DNA of 64,000 nucleotides from assembly GCF_005771495.1 (NCBI RefSeq), contig NZ_VAUW01000001.1, positions 248,001 to 312,000 on the forward strand, read 5' to 3'. A model generated the notes under the pieces. It was given only the letters and a program-made list of their open reading frames with translations, searched no databases and had not been told where the DNA came from. The stretch is from Maribacter sp. ACAM166 (GTDB taxonomy: Bacteria > Bacteroidota > Bacteroidia > Flavobacteriales > Flavobacteriaceae). The position numbers were made by a program, and so were the translations under genes. Positions 18,622-28,657 of this stretch are shown here, piece by piece (the stretch's first letter is position 1; every line of letters begins with the position of its first letter).

Positions 18622-19665
18622 ATGGTAGATTATCTGGTAGTAGGATTAGGATTGGCCGGCACATCGTTTTGCGAAACTTTGCGCAGAAATAACAAAACAT
18701 TTGTCGTATTTAATGACCAATCTCAAACATCTTCTCGGGTGGCAGGCGGTCTATATAATCCTATAATATTAAAACGTTTTACACTCTCTTGGAGGGCAGA
18801 TGAACAGCTATTGATTGCAGTAGAGTTCTATAATCAACTTGAGAAATTTTTAAATATTCAATTTGATGAGAAGTTAAGTGTCTTACGAAAATTTGCATCC
18901 ATAGAAGAGCAGAACTTATGGTTTGAAGCAGCAGATAAAGATCGTTTGAAATTGTATTTAGATACGCATCTGGTAACCAACGAAAACCCAAGTCTTAAAA
19001 TTCCATTCGGGTTTGGAAAAGTATTGGAAACCGGTAAATTGAATACTAATATTCTTATTGATAGGTATACCGAATGGTTACAGCAAGAAAACTGCATTCA
19101 TTCAGAAACATTTGATTATGATAAACTAGAGATTGATACAGAATATGTAACCTATAGTGGCATTAAGGCTAGACATATAGTTTTTGCTGAAGGATTTGGC
19201 TTGCTACGCAATCCTTATTTTAATTATTTGCCCATGCAAGGCTCAAAAGGAGAGTACATAATTATTGAAGCTAAGGATTTAAAGGAAAGTAAGATCATTA
19301 AATCTTCAATATTTTTAATCCCGTTAGGGAATGATTTGTATAAAATAGGTGCAACATACACTAGAGGTCAAAAAGATAATGCTACAACAGAAGATGCAAA
19401 AAACGAACTGCTAAGAAAATTAGATAGTCTTTTAGATTGCTCGTATACGATAGTCGATCAACAGGCTGGTGTCAGGCCAACAATTAAGGATAGGAGACCA
19501 TTGGTGGGTAGGCACTCTAAACACAACAATCTTTGGGTATTAAATGGTTTTGGTTCTCATGGAATTATGATTGGACCTTGGGCATCAAAGGCACTTTATG
19601 AACGCATTGAAACTCAGGTTCCTTTGCTCGAAGAAATGGATGTAGAACGGTTTATTCGAACTTAA
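18622..19665 (+). CDS. FAD-dependent oxidoreductase of the DAO family
   Basis: A 347-residue flavoprotein related to glycine/D-amino-acid oxidases. The N-terminus carries the dinucleotide-binding motif VVGLGLAGTSFCE, and an acidic/FAD segment follows (VAGGLYNPIILKRF). The C-terminus has the family pattern GVRPTIKDRRPLVGRH and LWVLNGFGSHGIMIGPW, which closes the FAD site. The substrate cannot be told; in MnmC a similar domain acts on modified tRNA, and others act on amino acids. There is no signal peptide, so it is cytoplasmic. The stop overlaps the convergent DUF983 gene by four bases. Confidence 0.85.
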   Translation: MVDYLVVGLGLAGTSFCETLRRNNKTFVVFNDQSQTSSRVAGGLYNPIILKRFTLSWRADEQLLIAVEFYNQLEKFLNIQFDEKLSVLRKFASIEEQNLWFEAADKDRLKLYLDTHLVTNENPSLKIPFGFGKVLETGKLNTNILIDRYTEWLQQENCIHSETFDYDKLEIDTEYVTYSGIKARHIVFAEGFGLLRNPYFNYLPMQGSKGEYIIIEAKDLKESKIIKSSIFLIPLGNDLYKIGATYTRGQKDNATTEDAKNELLRKLDSLLDCSYTIVDQQAGVRPTIKDRRPLVGRHSKHNNLWVLNGFGSHGIMIGPWASKALYERIETQVPLLEEMDVERFIRT

Positions 19666-20057
19666 GATTTTACAGTTTTCACCTTAGGATTGTATTTAAC
19701 GAAAAGGTTGATCCAGATATTTCTAGATACCCGCATGATGATCGGCATAAATACAATCATTGTAATTACAATGGCTATATATGCTTCGATAAGGTTGGCT
19801 CCAATAAGAAGTTTTGCAATTACAAATGCGGCAACGGCGAAAGCAATTCCTACTCCATAACTTACATACATTGCACCATAAAAAAATGAAGGTTCAATTT
19901 TATATTTTAGGTCACAATGGCTACATCTTTCGTGCATTTTAAAAATTTTACCCAAATGATAAGGGTTTTTGTCCAAATACATACTTTCTTCGTGACATCT
20001 TGGACAACTTCCTGTTAAAATACTGTAGAATTTGTTTCCTTTTTTTAACATTTGCAA
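19662..20057 (-). CDS. DUF983 membrane protein with zinc ribbon
   Basis: A 131-residue protein with two Cys pairs forming a zinc-ribbon-like motif (CPRC at 18-21, CSHC at 45-48). Two transmembrane helices follow (about 60-82 and 88-112). This is the DUF983 layout, common in Bacteroidota; the function is unknown. An alternative start is the ATG two codons in (20051). It is convergent with the FAD oxidoreductase, with a four-base overlap of the stop codons. Confidence 0.85.
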   Translation of the reverse strand: MQMLKKGNKFYSILTGSCPRCHEESMYLDKNPYHLGKIFKMHERCSHCDLKYKIEPSFFYGAMYVSYGVGIAFAVAAFVIAKLLIGANLIEAYIAIVITMIVFMPIIMRVSRNIWINLFVKYNPKVKTVKS

Positions 20058-20186
20058 AACTTTATGCGAAGGTACGATAATATGGCTCTTTTCATCCTGT
20101 CAAGAACCACTCAAAGATAATTATTGCTTAAAATAGTCGTATTAAAAAAATGATGTTTTAAGTTTAAACTAGAAGAATTGTAATTT

Positions 20187-22097
20187 ATGTTAAACGTTCA
20201 CAACCTATCAGTCTCCTTTGGCGGAGAATACCTATTTGAGGAAATCTCTTTTAGGCTAAATTCAGGAAATAGGGTAGGTTTAGTAGGTAAAAATGGAGCA
20301 GGTAAGTCTACGCTGTTAAAAATGCTGAATAGAGATATGGCCCTAGATACGGGGGTGATTGCAGTTGAGAAAGATATTAAAATAGGTTTTCTTAGACAGG
20401 ATATTGATTTCGTACAAGGTAGAACGGTTTTAGACGAAGCCTATCAAGCATTTGAGGAAATCAAGAAATTGGAATTAAAGTTGGATGAAATCAATCATCA
20501 ATTGGCAGAACGAACCGACTATGAAACAGACTCTTATAGTCAGCTAATAATTGATTTAAATGACGTTTCTCATCATTATGAAATTTTGGGTGGCTACAAT
20601 TACCAAGGTGAAACTGAAAAGATTTTACAAGGTCTAGGCTTTAGACGCGAAGATTTTGAAAAGAAGACAGAAACATTTTCTGGAGGATGGAGAATGCGAA
20701 TAGAACTTGCCAAACTATTATTACAAAGTAATGATGTTCTTTTGCTTGATGAGCCGACAAACCACTTAGATATTGAATCTATTATTTGGTTTGAGCAATT
20801 TTTGAATACTTATACAGGAGCGGTGGTGATAGTTTCGCACGATAAAATGTTCTTGGACAATGTTACCAATAGAACGATTGAGATTTCTTTAGGGCGTATC
20901 TATGATTACAATAAACCATATACCCAGTACTTGGTACTGCGAAACGAAATAAAGCAACAACAGTTAAATGCTCAAAAGAACCAAGAGAAGGAAATTCAAG
21001 CAGCAGAACGGTTAATAGAAAAGTTTAGGGCCAAATCTACTAAAGCGTCAATGGCGCAATCCTTGATTAAAAAATTGGATAAAATTGAGCGTATTGAGGT
21101 AGATGAAGATGATAATAGTGTCATGAGCTTGCGTTTCCCCATATCCGTTACTCCAGGTAAGGTAGTGGTAGAAATAGAGCAACTTTCAAAGGCATATGGT
21201 AGTAATTCAGTACTTAGTGATATTAACCTTTTAATAGAGCGCAATAGTAAAACAGCCTTTGTAGGTCAAAACGGTCAAGGAAAATCAACCTTAGCGAAAA
21301 TTATTGTTGGCGAGTTACAACATGAGGGGCATTTGAAATTAGGACATAATGTTCAGATTGGATATTTCGCCCAGAACCAAGCAGAGTATTTAGATGGTAG
21401 TAAAACTATTTTAGATACAATGATAGATGCGGCCAATGAAAAGAATAGAAGTAAGGTGCGCGATATTTTAGGTTCTTTTCTTTTTAGGGGAGATGAGGTT
21501 GAAAAATATGTAAAGATTTTGTCGGGTGGGGAGCGAAACCGACTTGCGTTGGCGAAAATGCTTTTGCAACCATTCAATGTATTGGTAATGGATGAGCCTA
21601 CCAATCACCTTGACATAAAATCTAAAAATGTTTTAAAACAAGCCTGTTTAAATTTTGAGGGTACGTTGATTTTAGTATCTCACGATAGAGATTTTTTACA
21701 AGGTCTTACGAATAAGGTTTATGAATTTAAAGATCAGCGTATAAATGAATATCTAGGGGATGTAGATTTCTATTTAGAACAGCGGAAAGTTGAAAATTTT
21801 AGAGCGATTGAGAAAAAACAGGCTCTAGTTGTTGAGAAAACAAAACCAAAGGAATCCAATTCATTTCAAGATCAAAAAAAAATAAAGAGTTTAAAAAATC
21901 AATTAAGCTCGGTAGAAAGTAAAGTGAGTAGTCTAGAAAAAGAACTAAAGGCAATAGACCATGATTTATTGGTAGACTATGAGAAGACTATTCAGAAACC
22001 AAACTTTTTCGATACGTATCAAGCAAAAAAAAACAAGTTGGAAAAGCTCATGCAAAATTGGGAAAGTCTTACAATAGATATAGAGTCAATGGGGTGA
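20187..22097 (+). CDS. ABC-F family ATPase (Uup/EttA-like)
   Basis: A soluble tandem ABC ATPase of 636 residues with no membrane domain, the mark of ABC-F proteins that act on the ribosome. The first cassette has Walker A GKNGAGKST, signature FSGGWRMR and Walker B LLLDEPTNHLD. The second has GQNGQGKST, LSGGERNRL and LVMDEPTNHLD. The inter-domain linker is about 80 residues and charged. The C-terminal 80-100 residues form a coiled coil like the DNA-binding tail of Uup. Which ABC-F subfamily it belongs to is not certain. It has its own upstream region and no close neighbour. Confidence 0.92.
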   Translation: MLNVHNLSVSFGGEYLFEEISFRLNSGNRVGLVGKNGAGKSTLLKMLNRDMALDTGVIAVEKDIKIGFLRQDIDFVQGRTVLDEAYQAFEEIKKLELKLDEINHQLAERTDYETDSYSQLIIDLNDVSHHYEILGGYNYQGETEKILQGLGFRREDFEKKTETFSGGWRMRIELAKLLLQSNDVLLLDEPTNHLDIESIIWFEQFLNTYTGAVVIVSHDKMFLDNVTNRTIEISLGRIYDYNKPYTQYLVLRNEIKQQQLNAQKNQEKEIQAAERLIEKFRAKSTKASMAQSLIKKLDKIERIEVDEDDNSVMSLRFPISVTPGKVVVEIEQLSKAYGSNSVLSDINLLIERNSKTAFVGQNGQGKSTLAKIIVGELQHEGHLKLGHNVQIGYFAQNQAEYLDGSKTILDTMIDAANEKNRSKVRDILGSFLFRGDEVEKYVKILSGGERNRLALAKMLLQPFNVLVMDEPTNHLDIKSKNVLKQACLNFEGTLILVSHDRDFLQGLTNKVYEFKDQRINEYLGDVDFYLEQRKVENFRAIEKKQALVVEKTKPKESNSFQDQKKIKSLKNQLSSVESKVSSLEKELKAIDHDLLVDYEKTIQKPNFFDTYQAKKNKLEKLMQNWESLTIDIESMG

Positions 22098-22256
22098 TTT
22101 GATTCAGCAGACTAATATTTTAACATGTTTCACAACATATACCTTCACTTTCACAACATAAGGAGGTTAGTCAACGATAAGATTTTAGTATTCAGCGTTA
22201 TTAGTTCAAATTTGTAGGATAATTCCTAACTAAAGGAGTTTTGAAACCACCAACTC

Positions 22257-23132
22257 ATGAAAAAACTATACTATCTAAGTTTCAGTTTATTTTTTCTAAC
22301 GACAGTATGTTTCGCAGAAATATCAAAAAAGGAAAAAAAGGCCTTGATAGATTTATATTCAACCACCAATGGTAAGCATTGGGTTAAGAAATGGGATTTA
22401 AAAGCTCCGGTTTCTCAATGGTATGGTATTAAAATTGTTGATGATAAAGTAGTGGAGATTAATTTATTCCATAATAATCTTATGGGTCCTATAACATCAG
22501 AAATAGGAAAATTGGAGCACTTAAGAGTGTTAAATTTAGCATTTAATTCATTGACAGGAAATCTTCCACAGGAGATTGTGAATCTGTCCAATTTAAAAAT
22601 TTTAAAACTCGAAATGAACAGGCTTCATGGTGAGATACCTATGGAAATAGGAAACCTTAATCAATTGGAAGAGCTTTCAGCGTTCAATAACTTTTTTACC
22701 GGTAAAATTCCTGCTACAGTTGGTGATATTAAAGGTTTAAAAGTATTAAATCTATCTAGCAATGATTTTTATGGTGACATACCTAGCTCTTTAGGTCAGT
22801 TATCTCAATTAGAAACATTGGGTCTATTTGAAAATAAGTTGGAAGGTACAATTCCAAAAAACATGGGTCAGCTAGGTAATTTAAAAGAATTGGTTTTAGC
22901 TAATAACAGATTAGTTGGTGACATACCAAGTGAGTTTGCACAATTGGCCAGTTTAGAAGTTTTTCAAATACAGAATAATAATTTCAGCTCATTTAAAGCT
23001 TTAGAGTTTTTAGAGACTAAAGAGTATTTGGTTTTTGATTACGATAAAGAAGATAAAAAATTAGAATTTAAGGATATCAACTTCAGTAAGACCAAAATGG
23101 CCGATACGAAGTTTGAAGATATTGAAGAGTAA
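22257..23132 (+). CDS. Secreted leucine-rich-repeat protein, plant-type repeats
   Basis: A 291-residue protein with a signal peptide (ending VCFAE near residue 21) and a cap segment like those of plant LRR receptors (ALIDLYSTTNGKHWVKKW). About seven repeats of the 24-residue form LxxLxLxxNxLxGxIPxxIGxL follow. The C-terminus is acidic and lacks a sorting domain. Such proteins bind proteins or glycans; no partner can be named. A decayed relative lies 0.4 kb downstream, so this was probably a tandem pair. Confidence 0.88.
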   Translation: MKKLYYLSFSLFFLTTVCFAEISKKEKKALIDLYSTTNGKHWVKKWDLKAPVSQWYGIKIVDDKVVEINLFHNNLMGPITSEIGKLEHLRVLNLAFNSLTGNLPQEIVNLSNLKILKLEMNRLHGEIPMEIGNLNQLEELSAFNNFFTGKIPATVGDIKGLKVLNLSSNDFYGDIPSSLGQLSQLETLGLFENKLEGTIPKNMGQLGNLKELVLANNRLVGDIPSEFAQLASLEVFQIQNNNFSSFKALEFLETKEYLVFDYDKEDKKLEFKDINFSKTKMADTKFEDIEE

Positions 23133-23171
23133 GCGTAAACGTAGTTTACACTTTTAGTTAGTTTGGTAATA

Positions 23172-23200
23172 GAAAGAGATGTATAATTTACATCTCTTTC
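23172..23200 (+). terminator. Hairpin after the LRR gene
   Basis: A perfect 12-bp inverted repeat (23172-23183 with 23189-23200) lies about 40 bases after the stop. The trailing T-stretch is weak, so it is a likely but not textbook terminator. Confidence 0.6.
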
Positions 23201-23538
23201 TTGATTAAAATCAAGTAACACAATCAAGTTAATAAAAATGTGTTTTTTGAACCTTCTAGTATATGAATATGCTGTAGTGCCCTCTTCTTTTATAGTCCTT
23301 TTAAAGATTAATAGACGAAATATTGACGCAACAGATTAAATCTTTTTCATAAAAATTAGCTATAAAGTACAGCTTTGTACTACTCATTATAGCTTGTATC
23401 TAATTTTTTAAGGTGTAAATTCCAAAAAATCAGAAACACCATGTAATAGATTTTCACAAAAGTGATGTTGGAGAAAAATAGCAGAATACCTAAAATTTAA
23501 AAGTAGATGCAATCACATGGTAAGGAGTGGAAATTTGT

Positions 23539-23769
23539 AATGGCTATGGAAAGGCCAGCTTAAGTACGCTTGAAGGTGTTCAGTTATAGGGAAATGATTT
23601 CAGCTCTTTGAATTCATTAGTATAGATGCAAATGCAAAACTTTACTGTACGTTATAGTGAGAAAGAATTTTTGATTGTGAAATTTAGTGACTACCCATTG
23701 AATAAAACTCGCTTTGTGGGTGCAAAATACAAGGACACACACTTATACAGATGCTTAGATAGTTTATAA
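23539..23769 (+). pseudogene. Decayed 3' end of a second LRR protein gene
   Basis: One reading frame from 23539 to the TAA at 23767 gives LSTLEGVQL, stop, GNDFSSLNSLV, stop, then about 45 residues ending DTHLYRCLDSL. It aligns by eye with the C-terminus of the intact LRR protein upstream (LASLEVFQIQNNNFSSFKAL and the following acidic tail). Two in-frame TAG codons (23587 and 23623) break it. No intact start or upstream repeats remain, so it is a truncated, dead paralogue from tandem duplication. A terminator hairpin still follows it. Confidence 0.75.
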
Positions 23770-23793
23770 GGGATGCGAAAGCATTCTTTTTTT
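23769..23793 (+). terminator. Terminator hairpin following the LRR remnant
   Basis: A short stem GGATGC/GCATTC with a GAAA loop is followed by seven T residues. It is probably the original terminator of the decayed LRR copy. Confidence 0.7.
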
Positions 23794-24242
23794 ATTGATA
23801 TGTGTATAGTGAAAATTCAATATACTTTATGATTTCTTTAACCATTCATTCATTCAATGCCATATCTCTTTTTTTGTAGTTTCGCTTTCTGATTAGTTTG
23901 AGAGGTAGTTGAGATTATTTTTCACTCAAAGATGTATTGCTTGTTCATTTAATTTTGTTAACAGGTTTGGTTTTACATTTTGGCTATAGCGGGAGTACAT
24001 GATTTTCAGTTTCTGTACTTCCGAAAATGGAATATTCCGGGTCAATATGGATTATTTATAAATAAGTATGTGTCTAAGATTAAACCTTTTCTGTTTTATG
24101 TGGTCTTTACTTTTTAAATTCAGATGAAGGTCTTTGCTGTTAAAACATATTGTATGCGTACAAGACAAAAAATACCTAATAACCAACATATAGAAATCAA
24201 TCTAGTACTAGAACTGACTAAGTCTAAAAACCATATTGCCAA
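23794..24242. other. Intergenic stretch upstream of the RND efflux operon
   Basis: No gene is visible. A plus-strand stretch at about 23968-24117 reads as roughly 49 open codons with hydrophobic and aromatic character, starting after a stop and without a start codon. It may be another gene remnant. No regulator gene and no clear operator palindrome is seen ahead of the efflux operon. Confidence 0.3.
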
Positions 24243-25373
24243 ATGAGAAAAATTATTTTTACCGGTCTGGGTATTTTACTTATTGTGATATCCATCTTCT
24301 TATCAAAGGTTATTATCGATAGCAAGAAAACGTTTAAGCCTAAATCTGAGAAAGTGGTTAAAACTGTTTTTACCGAGATAGTAGAGAATAGTACAATACA
24401 AATTGTAGTTACGGCAAATGGTAATTTAACTGCGAAACAACGAGTAGAATTATATGCTGAGGTTCAAGGAGTTTTTAAAAAGGGTAGTAAATTGTTTAAA
24501 GAAGGGCAAGCCTTTAGGCAAGGTGAGGCGATAATTAATATTGATGCCGATGAATATGCGGCAAGTGTACAATCTGCCAAAAGTAATCTGTTCAATCAAC
24601 TAACGGCAGTAATGCCAGATTTGCGTTTAGATTATCCAGATATATATTCGAAATGGCAAGGGTATCTTACCAATTTCGATATGTCAAAGAGTACGCCAGC
24701 CCTTCCTGAAATGATAACGGAGAAGGAAAAATTCTTTATTTCGGGTAGAGGTATTCTGACAAGTTATTACAATGTTAAAAACTTAGAACAACGACTTTTA
24801 AAATACCGTATTGTTGCTCCTTTTTCTGGCGTGCTTATCGAGGCTTTAGTAACAGAAGGAACCTTGGTAAGAGTAGGTCAAAAATTAGGTGAATTTATTA
24901 ATCCGGAAGTGTATGAGTTAGAAGTGGCGATCAGTAAAACCTATGCTGACCTATTAAAGGTAGGAGAGTCAGTTGAACTTACCAATTTAGATGATGACAC
25001 TAAATACAAAGGAAAGGTGTCTCGAATTAATGGGAGTATTGATCAAGCGTCACAAACCGTCAAGGCCTATATTGAGGTTGATAATAAAGACTTACGCGAA
25101 GGCATGTACTTAGAAGCTAATTTGGATGCCAAAAAAGAAGAGAATGCCATTGAAATTGATAGGGGTTTACTTTTAGAAGGCAATCGAATATTTGTAGTGC
25201 GTGATTCAGTTTTGGATATTATAGATGTTGATCCGGTTTATTTTTCAGATAAACGTGTTGTACTTAAAAATGTTCCAAATGGTGTCACCATAATGTCTAA
25301 ACCATTAAGTGGCGCATATACAGGCATGGCAGTTAAGATCTACTCAGAACAACCAGAAAACAATAAAGAATAA
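24243..25373 (+). CDS. RND efflux periplasmic adaptor (HlyD/MFP family)
   Basis: A 376-residue membrane-fusion protein that would join an RND pump to an outer-membrane channel. An N-terminal membrane anchor (about residues 5-24) precedes the barrel-sandwich half-motifs (LTAKQRVELYAEVQGVF and YRIVAPFSGVLIEALVTEG). A short helical hairpin lies between them and a beta-barrel part follows. It has no lipobox, so it is probably anchored by the N-terminal helix. The stop codon overlaps the start of the permease gene (TAATG), so translation is coupled. Substrate is unknown. Confidence 0.92.
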   Translation: MRKIIFTGLGILLIVISIFLSKVIIDSKKTFKPKSEKVVKTVFTEIVENSTIQIVVTANGNLTAKQRVELYAEVQGVFKKGSKLFKEGQAFRQGEAIINIDADEYAASVQSAKSNLFNQLTAVMPDLRLDYPDIYSKWQGYLTNFDMSKSTPALPEMITEKEKFFISGRGILTSYYNVKNLEQRLLKYRIVAPFSGVLIEALVTEGTLVRVGQKLGEFINPEVYELEVAISKTYADLLKVGESVELTNLDDDTKYKGKVSRINGSIDQASQTVKAYIEVDNKDLREGMYLEANLDAKKEENAIEIDRGLLLEGNRIFVVRDSVLDIIDVDPVYFSDKRVVLKNVPNGVTIMSKPLSGAYTGMAVKIYSEQPENNKE

Positions 25374-28300
25374 TGCGGAAACTGATAGAGTACTTTATAC
25401 GGTATCATGTCGCCGTCAATGTTGTCGTGATTTCTTTTGCACTTTTTGGAATCGTAGGAGCAAAGTCTTTAAAATCATCTTTTTTTCCATTAACGGATTC
25501 TAAGAATATTGCCATAACGATAACATATCCTGGTGCCTCTCCACAAGAAGTTGAGGAGGGTATTGTACTAAAAATAGAGGATAACCTTAAAGGACTTCAA
25601 GGTGTTGATCGTGTAACTTCAACTTCGAGGGAAAATAGTGGGACGATTAATGTCGAGATAGAAAAGGGAGAGAATATCGACTTTATGCTATTAGAGGTCA
25701 AAAACGCCGTAGATAGAGTTCCTACTTTTCCAACGGGTATGGAGCCTTTGATTGTGTCGAAATTAGAGGCAGTACGCCAAACCATCTCGTTTGCCATTAG
25801 TGGGGAAAATATTCCATTGGCAACGCTAAAAAGTGTCGGCAGGGAAATTGAGAATGACCTAAGGGCCATGGAAGGTATTTCTCAAATAACAATTTCTGGG
25901 TTTCCACAAGAGGAAATTGAAATTGCTGTAAATGAAAATAACCTTTTGGCATATGGTATCTCATTTACTGAAGTAGCCAATGCAGTAAGCAACGCTAACA
26001 TTCTAGTAACCGGGGGTAATATAAAGACCGATGCAGAAGAGTATTTGATACGGGCCAATAATCGTTCGTATTATGGCGATGAACTCTCTAATTTAGTGGT
26101 TAGGGCAGACCCATCAGGTAGTGTAATTCGTTTAAAGGATGTTGCTATTGTAAGGGATCGTTTTGCAGAAACTCCTAATGCTACTTATTTTGACGGCAAC
26201 TTATCTGTAAGTACAACGATTACAAGTACAAATAATGAAGATTTAATAGCCTCGGCCGAGCAGGTAAAGGAATATGTAGAGGAGTTCAATCAAAAATACA
26301 ATAACGTAAAGTTAGATATTGTATCTGATCAGTCGACTACTCTTGTACAACGTACCCAATTATTGACGGAAAATGCAATAATGGGAATGGTATTGGTCTT
26401 GATTTTTCTATCTCTATTCTTAAATACAAGATTGGCATTCTGGGTAGCATTTGGTCTTCCTGTTGCTTTCTTAGGGATGTTTGTTTTCGCTGGTTTCTTC
26501 GATGTAACCATCAATGTACTTTCTTTATTCGGTATGATTATCGTAATTGGAATTCTAGTGGATGATGGTATTGTGATTGCCGAAAATATCTACCAGCATT
26601 ACGAAAAGGGGAAAACACCAGTACAAGCTGCTGTAGATGGCACTATGGAGGTGTTGCCTCCAATTATTTCGGCAATTATAACGACCATATTGGCGTTCTC
26701 TATATTTCTATTCTTAGATAGTCGGATAGGTGAATTTTTCGGAGAGGTATCTGTCATTGTAATACTAACTTTGGTGGTTTCATTGATTGAAGCATTGATA
26801 ATTTTACCTGCGCATTTAGCGCACTCTAAAGCGTTACAGCCTATAGATACTAAACCAAAAAGCGGATTTGCAAATGCCTTTGCTAAACTTAGGGTTATAA
26901 ACGAGTTTGGTGATCGCTTAATGACTTGGATGCGTGATAAATTGTATGCTCCAGGATTGCACTTTGCGATGAAATACAAGGTCTTTACGTTTAGTCTTTT
27001 TGCGGCAGCATTTATTTTAACGTTAGGATCTGTAGGAGGTGGTATTGTAAGAACTGCATTTTTTCCAAGGGTAGCTAGTGATAGGGTCGGTATCGAATTA
27101 GAGATGCCAAATGGTACCAATGAAAAAATTACAGATTCGATTATATCGATGATAGACGATAATGCTGAAATCGTTAATAAGGAACTAACGGAAAAATATC
27201 TAAAGGGAACGGGTAAGGTCCTTTTTGAAAATGTGATACGACAATTGGGCCCAGGTTCATCATCAGCCAAATTGACGATAAACCTGTTGCCAGGAAAGGA
27301 AAGACCAAATGAAATATCCTCAGATATGGTGACCAGTAGGTTGCAAGAACTAGTCGGACCAGTAATAGGGGTAGAAAGTTTGATTTTTGGTTCAGGAGGT
27401 AATTTTGGAGGTTCTCCGGTTTCGGTTTCTTTATTGGGAAATAATATACAAGAGCTTAAGGCCGCCAAGACTGAATTAAAAAATGCTTTAATAAGGAATC
27501 CTAGATTAAAAGATATATCGGATAATGATCCGGCAGGCATCAAGGAAATTCGATTGAAACTAAGAGAGAATGCCTATTTATTAGGATTAGACCTTCGTGC
27601 TGTAATGACCCAAGTACGTTCAGGTTTTTTCGGTGTACAGGCACAACGATTTCAACGGTCACAAGATGAAATTAGAGTATGGGTACGATACGAAAGAGAT
27701 GAACGGTCTTCAATTTCTAACTTAGATGAAATGCGTATCGTAACACCTACTGGTGAGCGTGTTCCTTTCAAAGAAATTGCAGAGTATACGATTGAACGTG
27801 GTGATGTAGCTATTAATAGATTGGAAGGAAGACGGGAAATACAGGTATCTGCAGATATGAAAGAGGTAAAGGATAGCCCGACCGAAGTCATGACTGAAAT
27901 TCAAAATGTGATTATGCCCGAAATACAATCCAAATATCCTACGGTAAGTGCCTCATATGAAGGGCAAAATAGGGAATTGGGTAAATTAACGGGGTCTTTA
28001 AGATTGGTTGGTTTTACCGTATTGCTGTTAATATACATTACTATCGCCTTTACGTTTAGAAGCTTTAGCCAGCCATTAATGTTATTATTATTAGTGCCAT
28101 TTAGTTTCATTGCTGTGGCATGGGGGCATTGGATCCACGATTTTCCAATCAATGTTATTTCATTATTAGGAATTATAGCACTAGTAGGTATTATGGTAAA
28201 TGATGGTTTGGTACTCATCGGTAAGTTCAATTCTAACTTAAGGGAAGGAATGACCTTTGAAAATGCTATTTATGAAGCAGGTAAATCAAGGTTTAGGGCA

Positions 28301-28657
28301 ATCTTCCTTACCTCGATTACCACTATAGCTGGTTTAGCACCTTTAATGATGGAGACCAGTAGGCAAGCACAGTTTTTAAAACCAATGGCAATATCTATAG
28401 CCTACGGTATCGGAATCGCTACAATACTTACATTATTACTGTTGCCGCTATTTCTATCGTTTAGTAATGCTATAAAAGCTAAAAATAGAATGTTGGCCTC
28501 CGGACACATGATTACTAAGGAAGAGGTGGAAAGAGCTATTAAAGAAAAAAAGGAATCTGCTCATCTAGAAGGCCAGATGCTTCATTCAAACGATAATGAA
28601 ATGGGCCAAATTGAAGGTGATTCAAAAACTGATAAGCAATTAGAAGGTACATTATAA
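25373..28657 (+). CDS. RND efflux permease (AcrB/MdtB-like)
   Basis: An inner-membrane proton-driven efflux pump of 1094 residues, with the expected 12 helices and two large periplasmic loops. The first helix is at about residues 12-32. The proton-relay aspartate pair is present in ILVDDGIVIAEN (near residue 396), with the second-half counterpart GIMVNDGLVLIGKFN. The N-terminus contains the porter-domain pattern TITYPGASPQEVEEGIVLKI. Both ends are coupled by TAATG overlaps, to the adaptor and to the TolC gene, so the three are made together. A charged C-terminal tail of about 60 residues is longer than usual. Drug, dye or lipid substrates cannot be told apart. Confidence 0.95.
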   Translation: MRKLIEYFIRYHVAVNVVVISFALFGIVGAKSLKSSFFPLTDSKNIAITITYPGASPQEVEEGIVLKIEDNLKGLQGVDRVTSTSRENSGTINVEIEKGENIDFMLLEVKNAVDRVPTFPTGMEPLIVSKLEAVRQTISFAISGENIPLATLKSVGREIENDLRAMEGISQITISGFPQEEIEIAVNENNLLAYGISFTEVANAVSNANILVTGGNIKTDAEEYLIRANNRSYYGDELSNLVVRADPSGSVIRLKDVAIVRDRFAETPNATYFDGNLSVSTTITSTNNEDLIASAEQVKEYVEEFNQKYNNVKLDIVSDQSTTLVQRTQLLTENAIMGMVLVLIFLSLFLNTRLAFWVAFGLPVAFLGMFVFAGFFDVTINVLSLFGMIIVIGILVDDGIVIAENIYQHYEKGKTPVQAAVDGTMEVLPPIISAIITTILAFSIFLFLDSRIGEFFGEVSVIVILTLVVSLIEALIILPAHLAHSKALQPIDTKPKSGFANAFAKLRVINEFGDRLMTWMRDKLYAPGLHFAMKYKVFTFSLFAAAFILTLGSVGGGIVRTAFFPRVASDRVGIELEMPNGTNEKITDSIISMIDDNAEIVNKELTEKYLKGTGKVLFENVIRQLGPGSSSAKLTINLLPGKERPNEISSDMVTSRLQELVGPVIGVESLIFGSGGNFGGSPVSVSLLGNNIQELKAAKTELKNALIRNPRLKDISDNDPAGIKEIRLKLRENAYLLGLDLRAVMTQVRSGFFGVQAQRFQRSQDEIRVWVRYERDERSSISNLDEMRIVTPTGERVPFKEIAEYTIERGDVAINRLEGRREIQVSADMKEVKDSPTEVMTEIQNVIMPEIQSKYPTVSASYEGQNRELGKLTGSLRLVGFTVLLLIYITIAFTFRSFSQPLMLLLLVPFSFIAVAWGHWIHDFPINVISLLGIIALVGIMVNDGLVLIGKFNSNLREGMTFENAIYEAGKSRFRAIFLTSITTIAGLAPLMMETSRQAQFLKPMAISIAYGIGIATILTLLLLPLFLSFSNAIKAKNRMLASGHMITKEEVERAIKEKKESAHLEGQMLHSNDNEMGQIEGDSKTDKQLEGTL

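Noticed and set aside
26599-27543. 314-codon minus-strand frame inside the RND permease
   Set aside because: It lies wholly within the strongly supported plus-strand permease gene and its translation (Ser/Ile/Pro-rich) matches no family; it is an antisense shadow.
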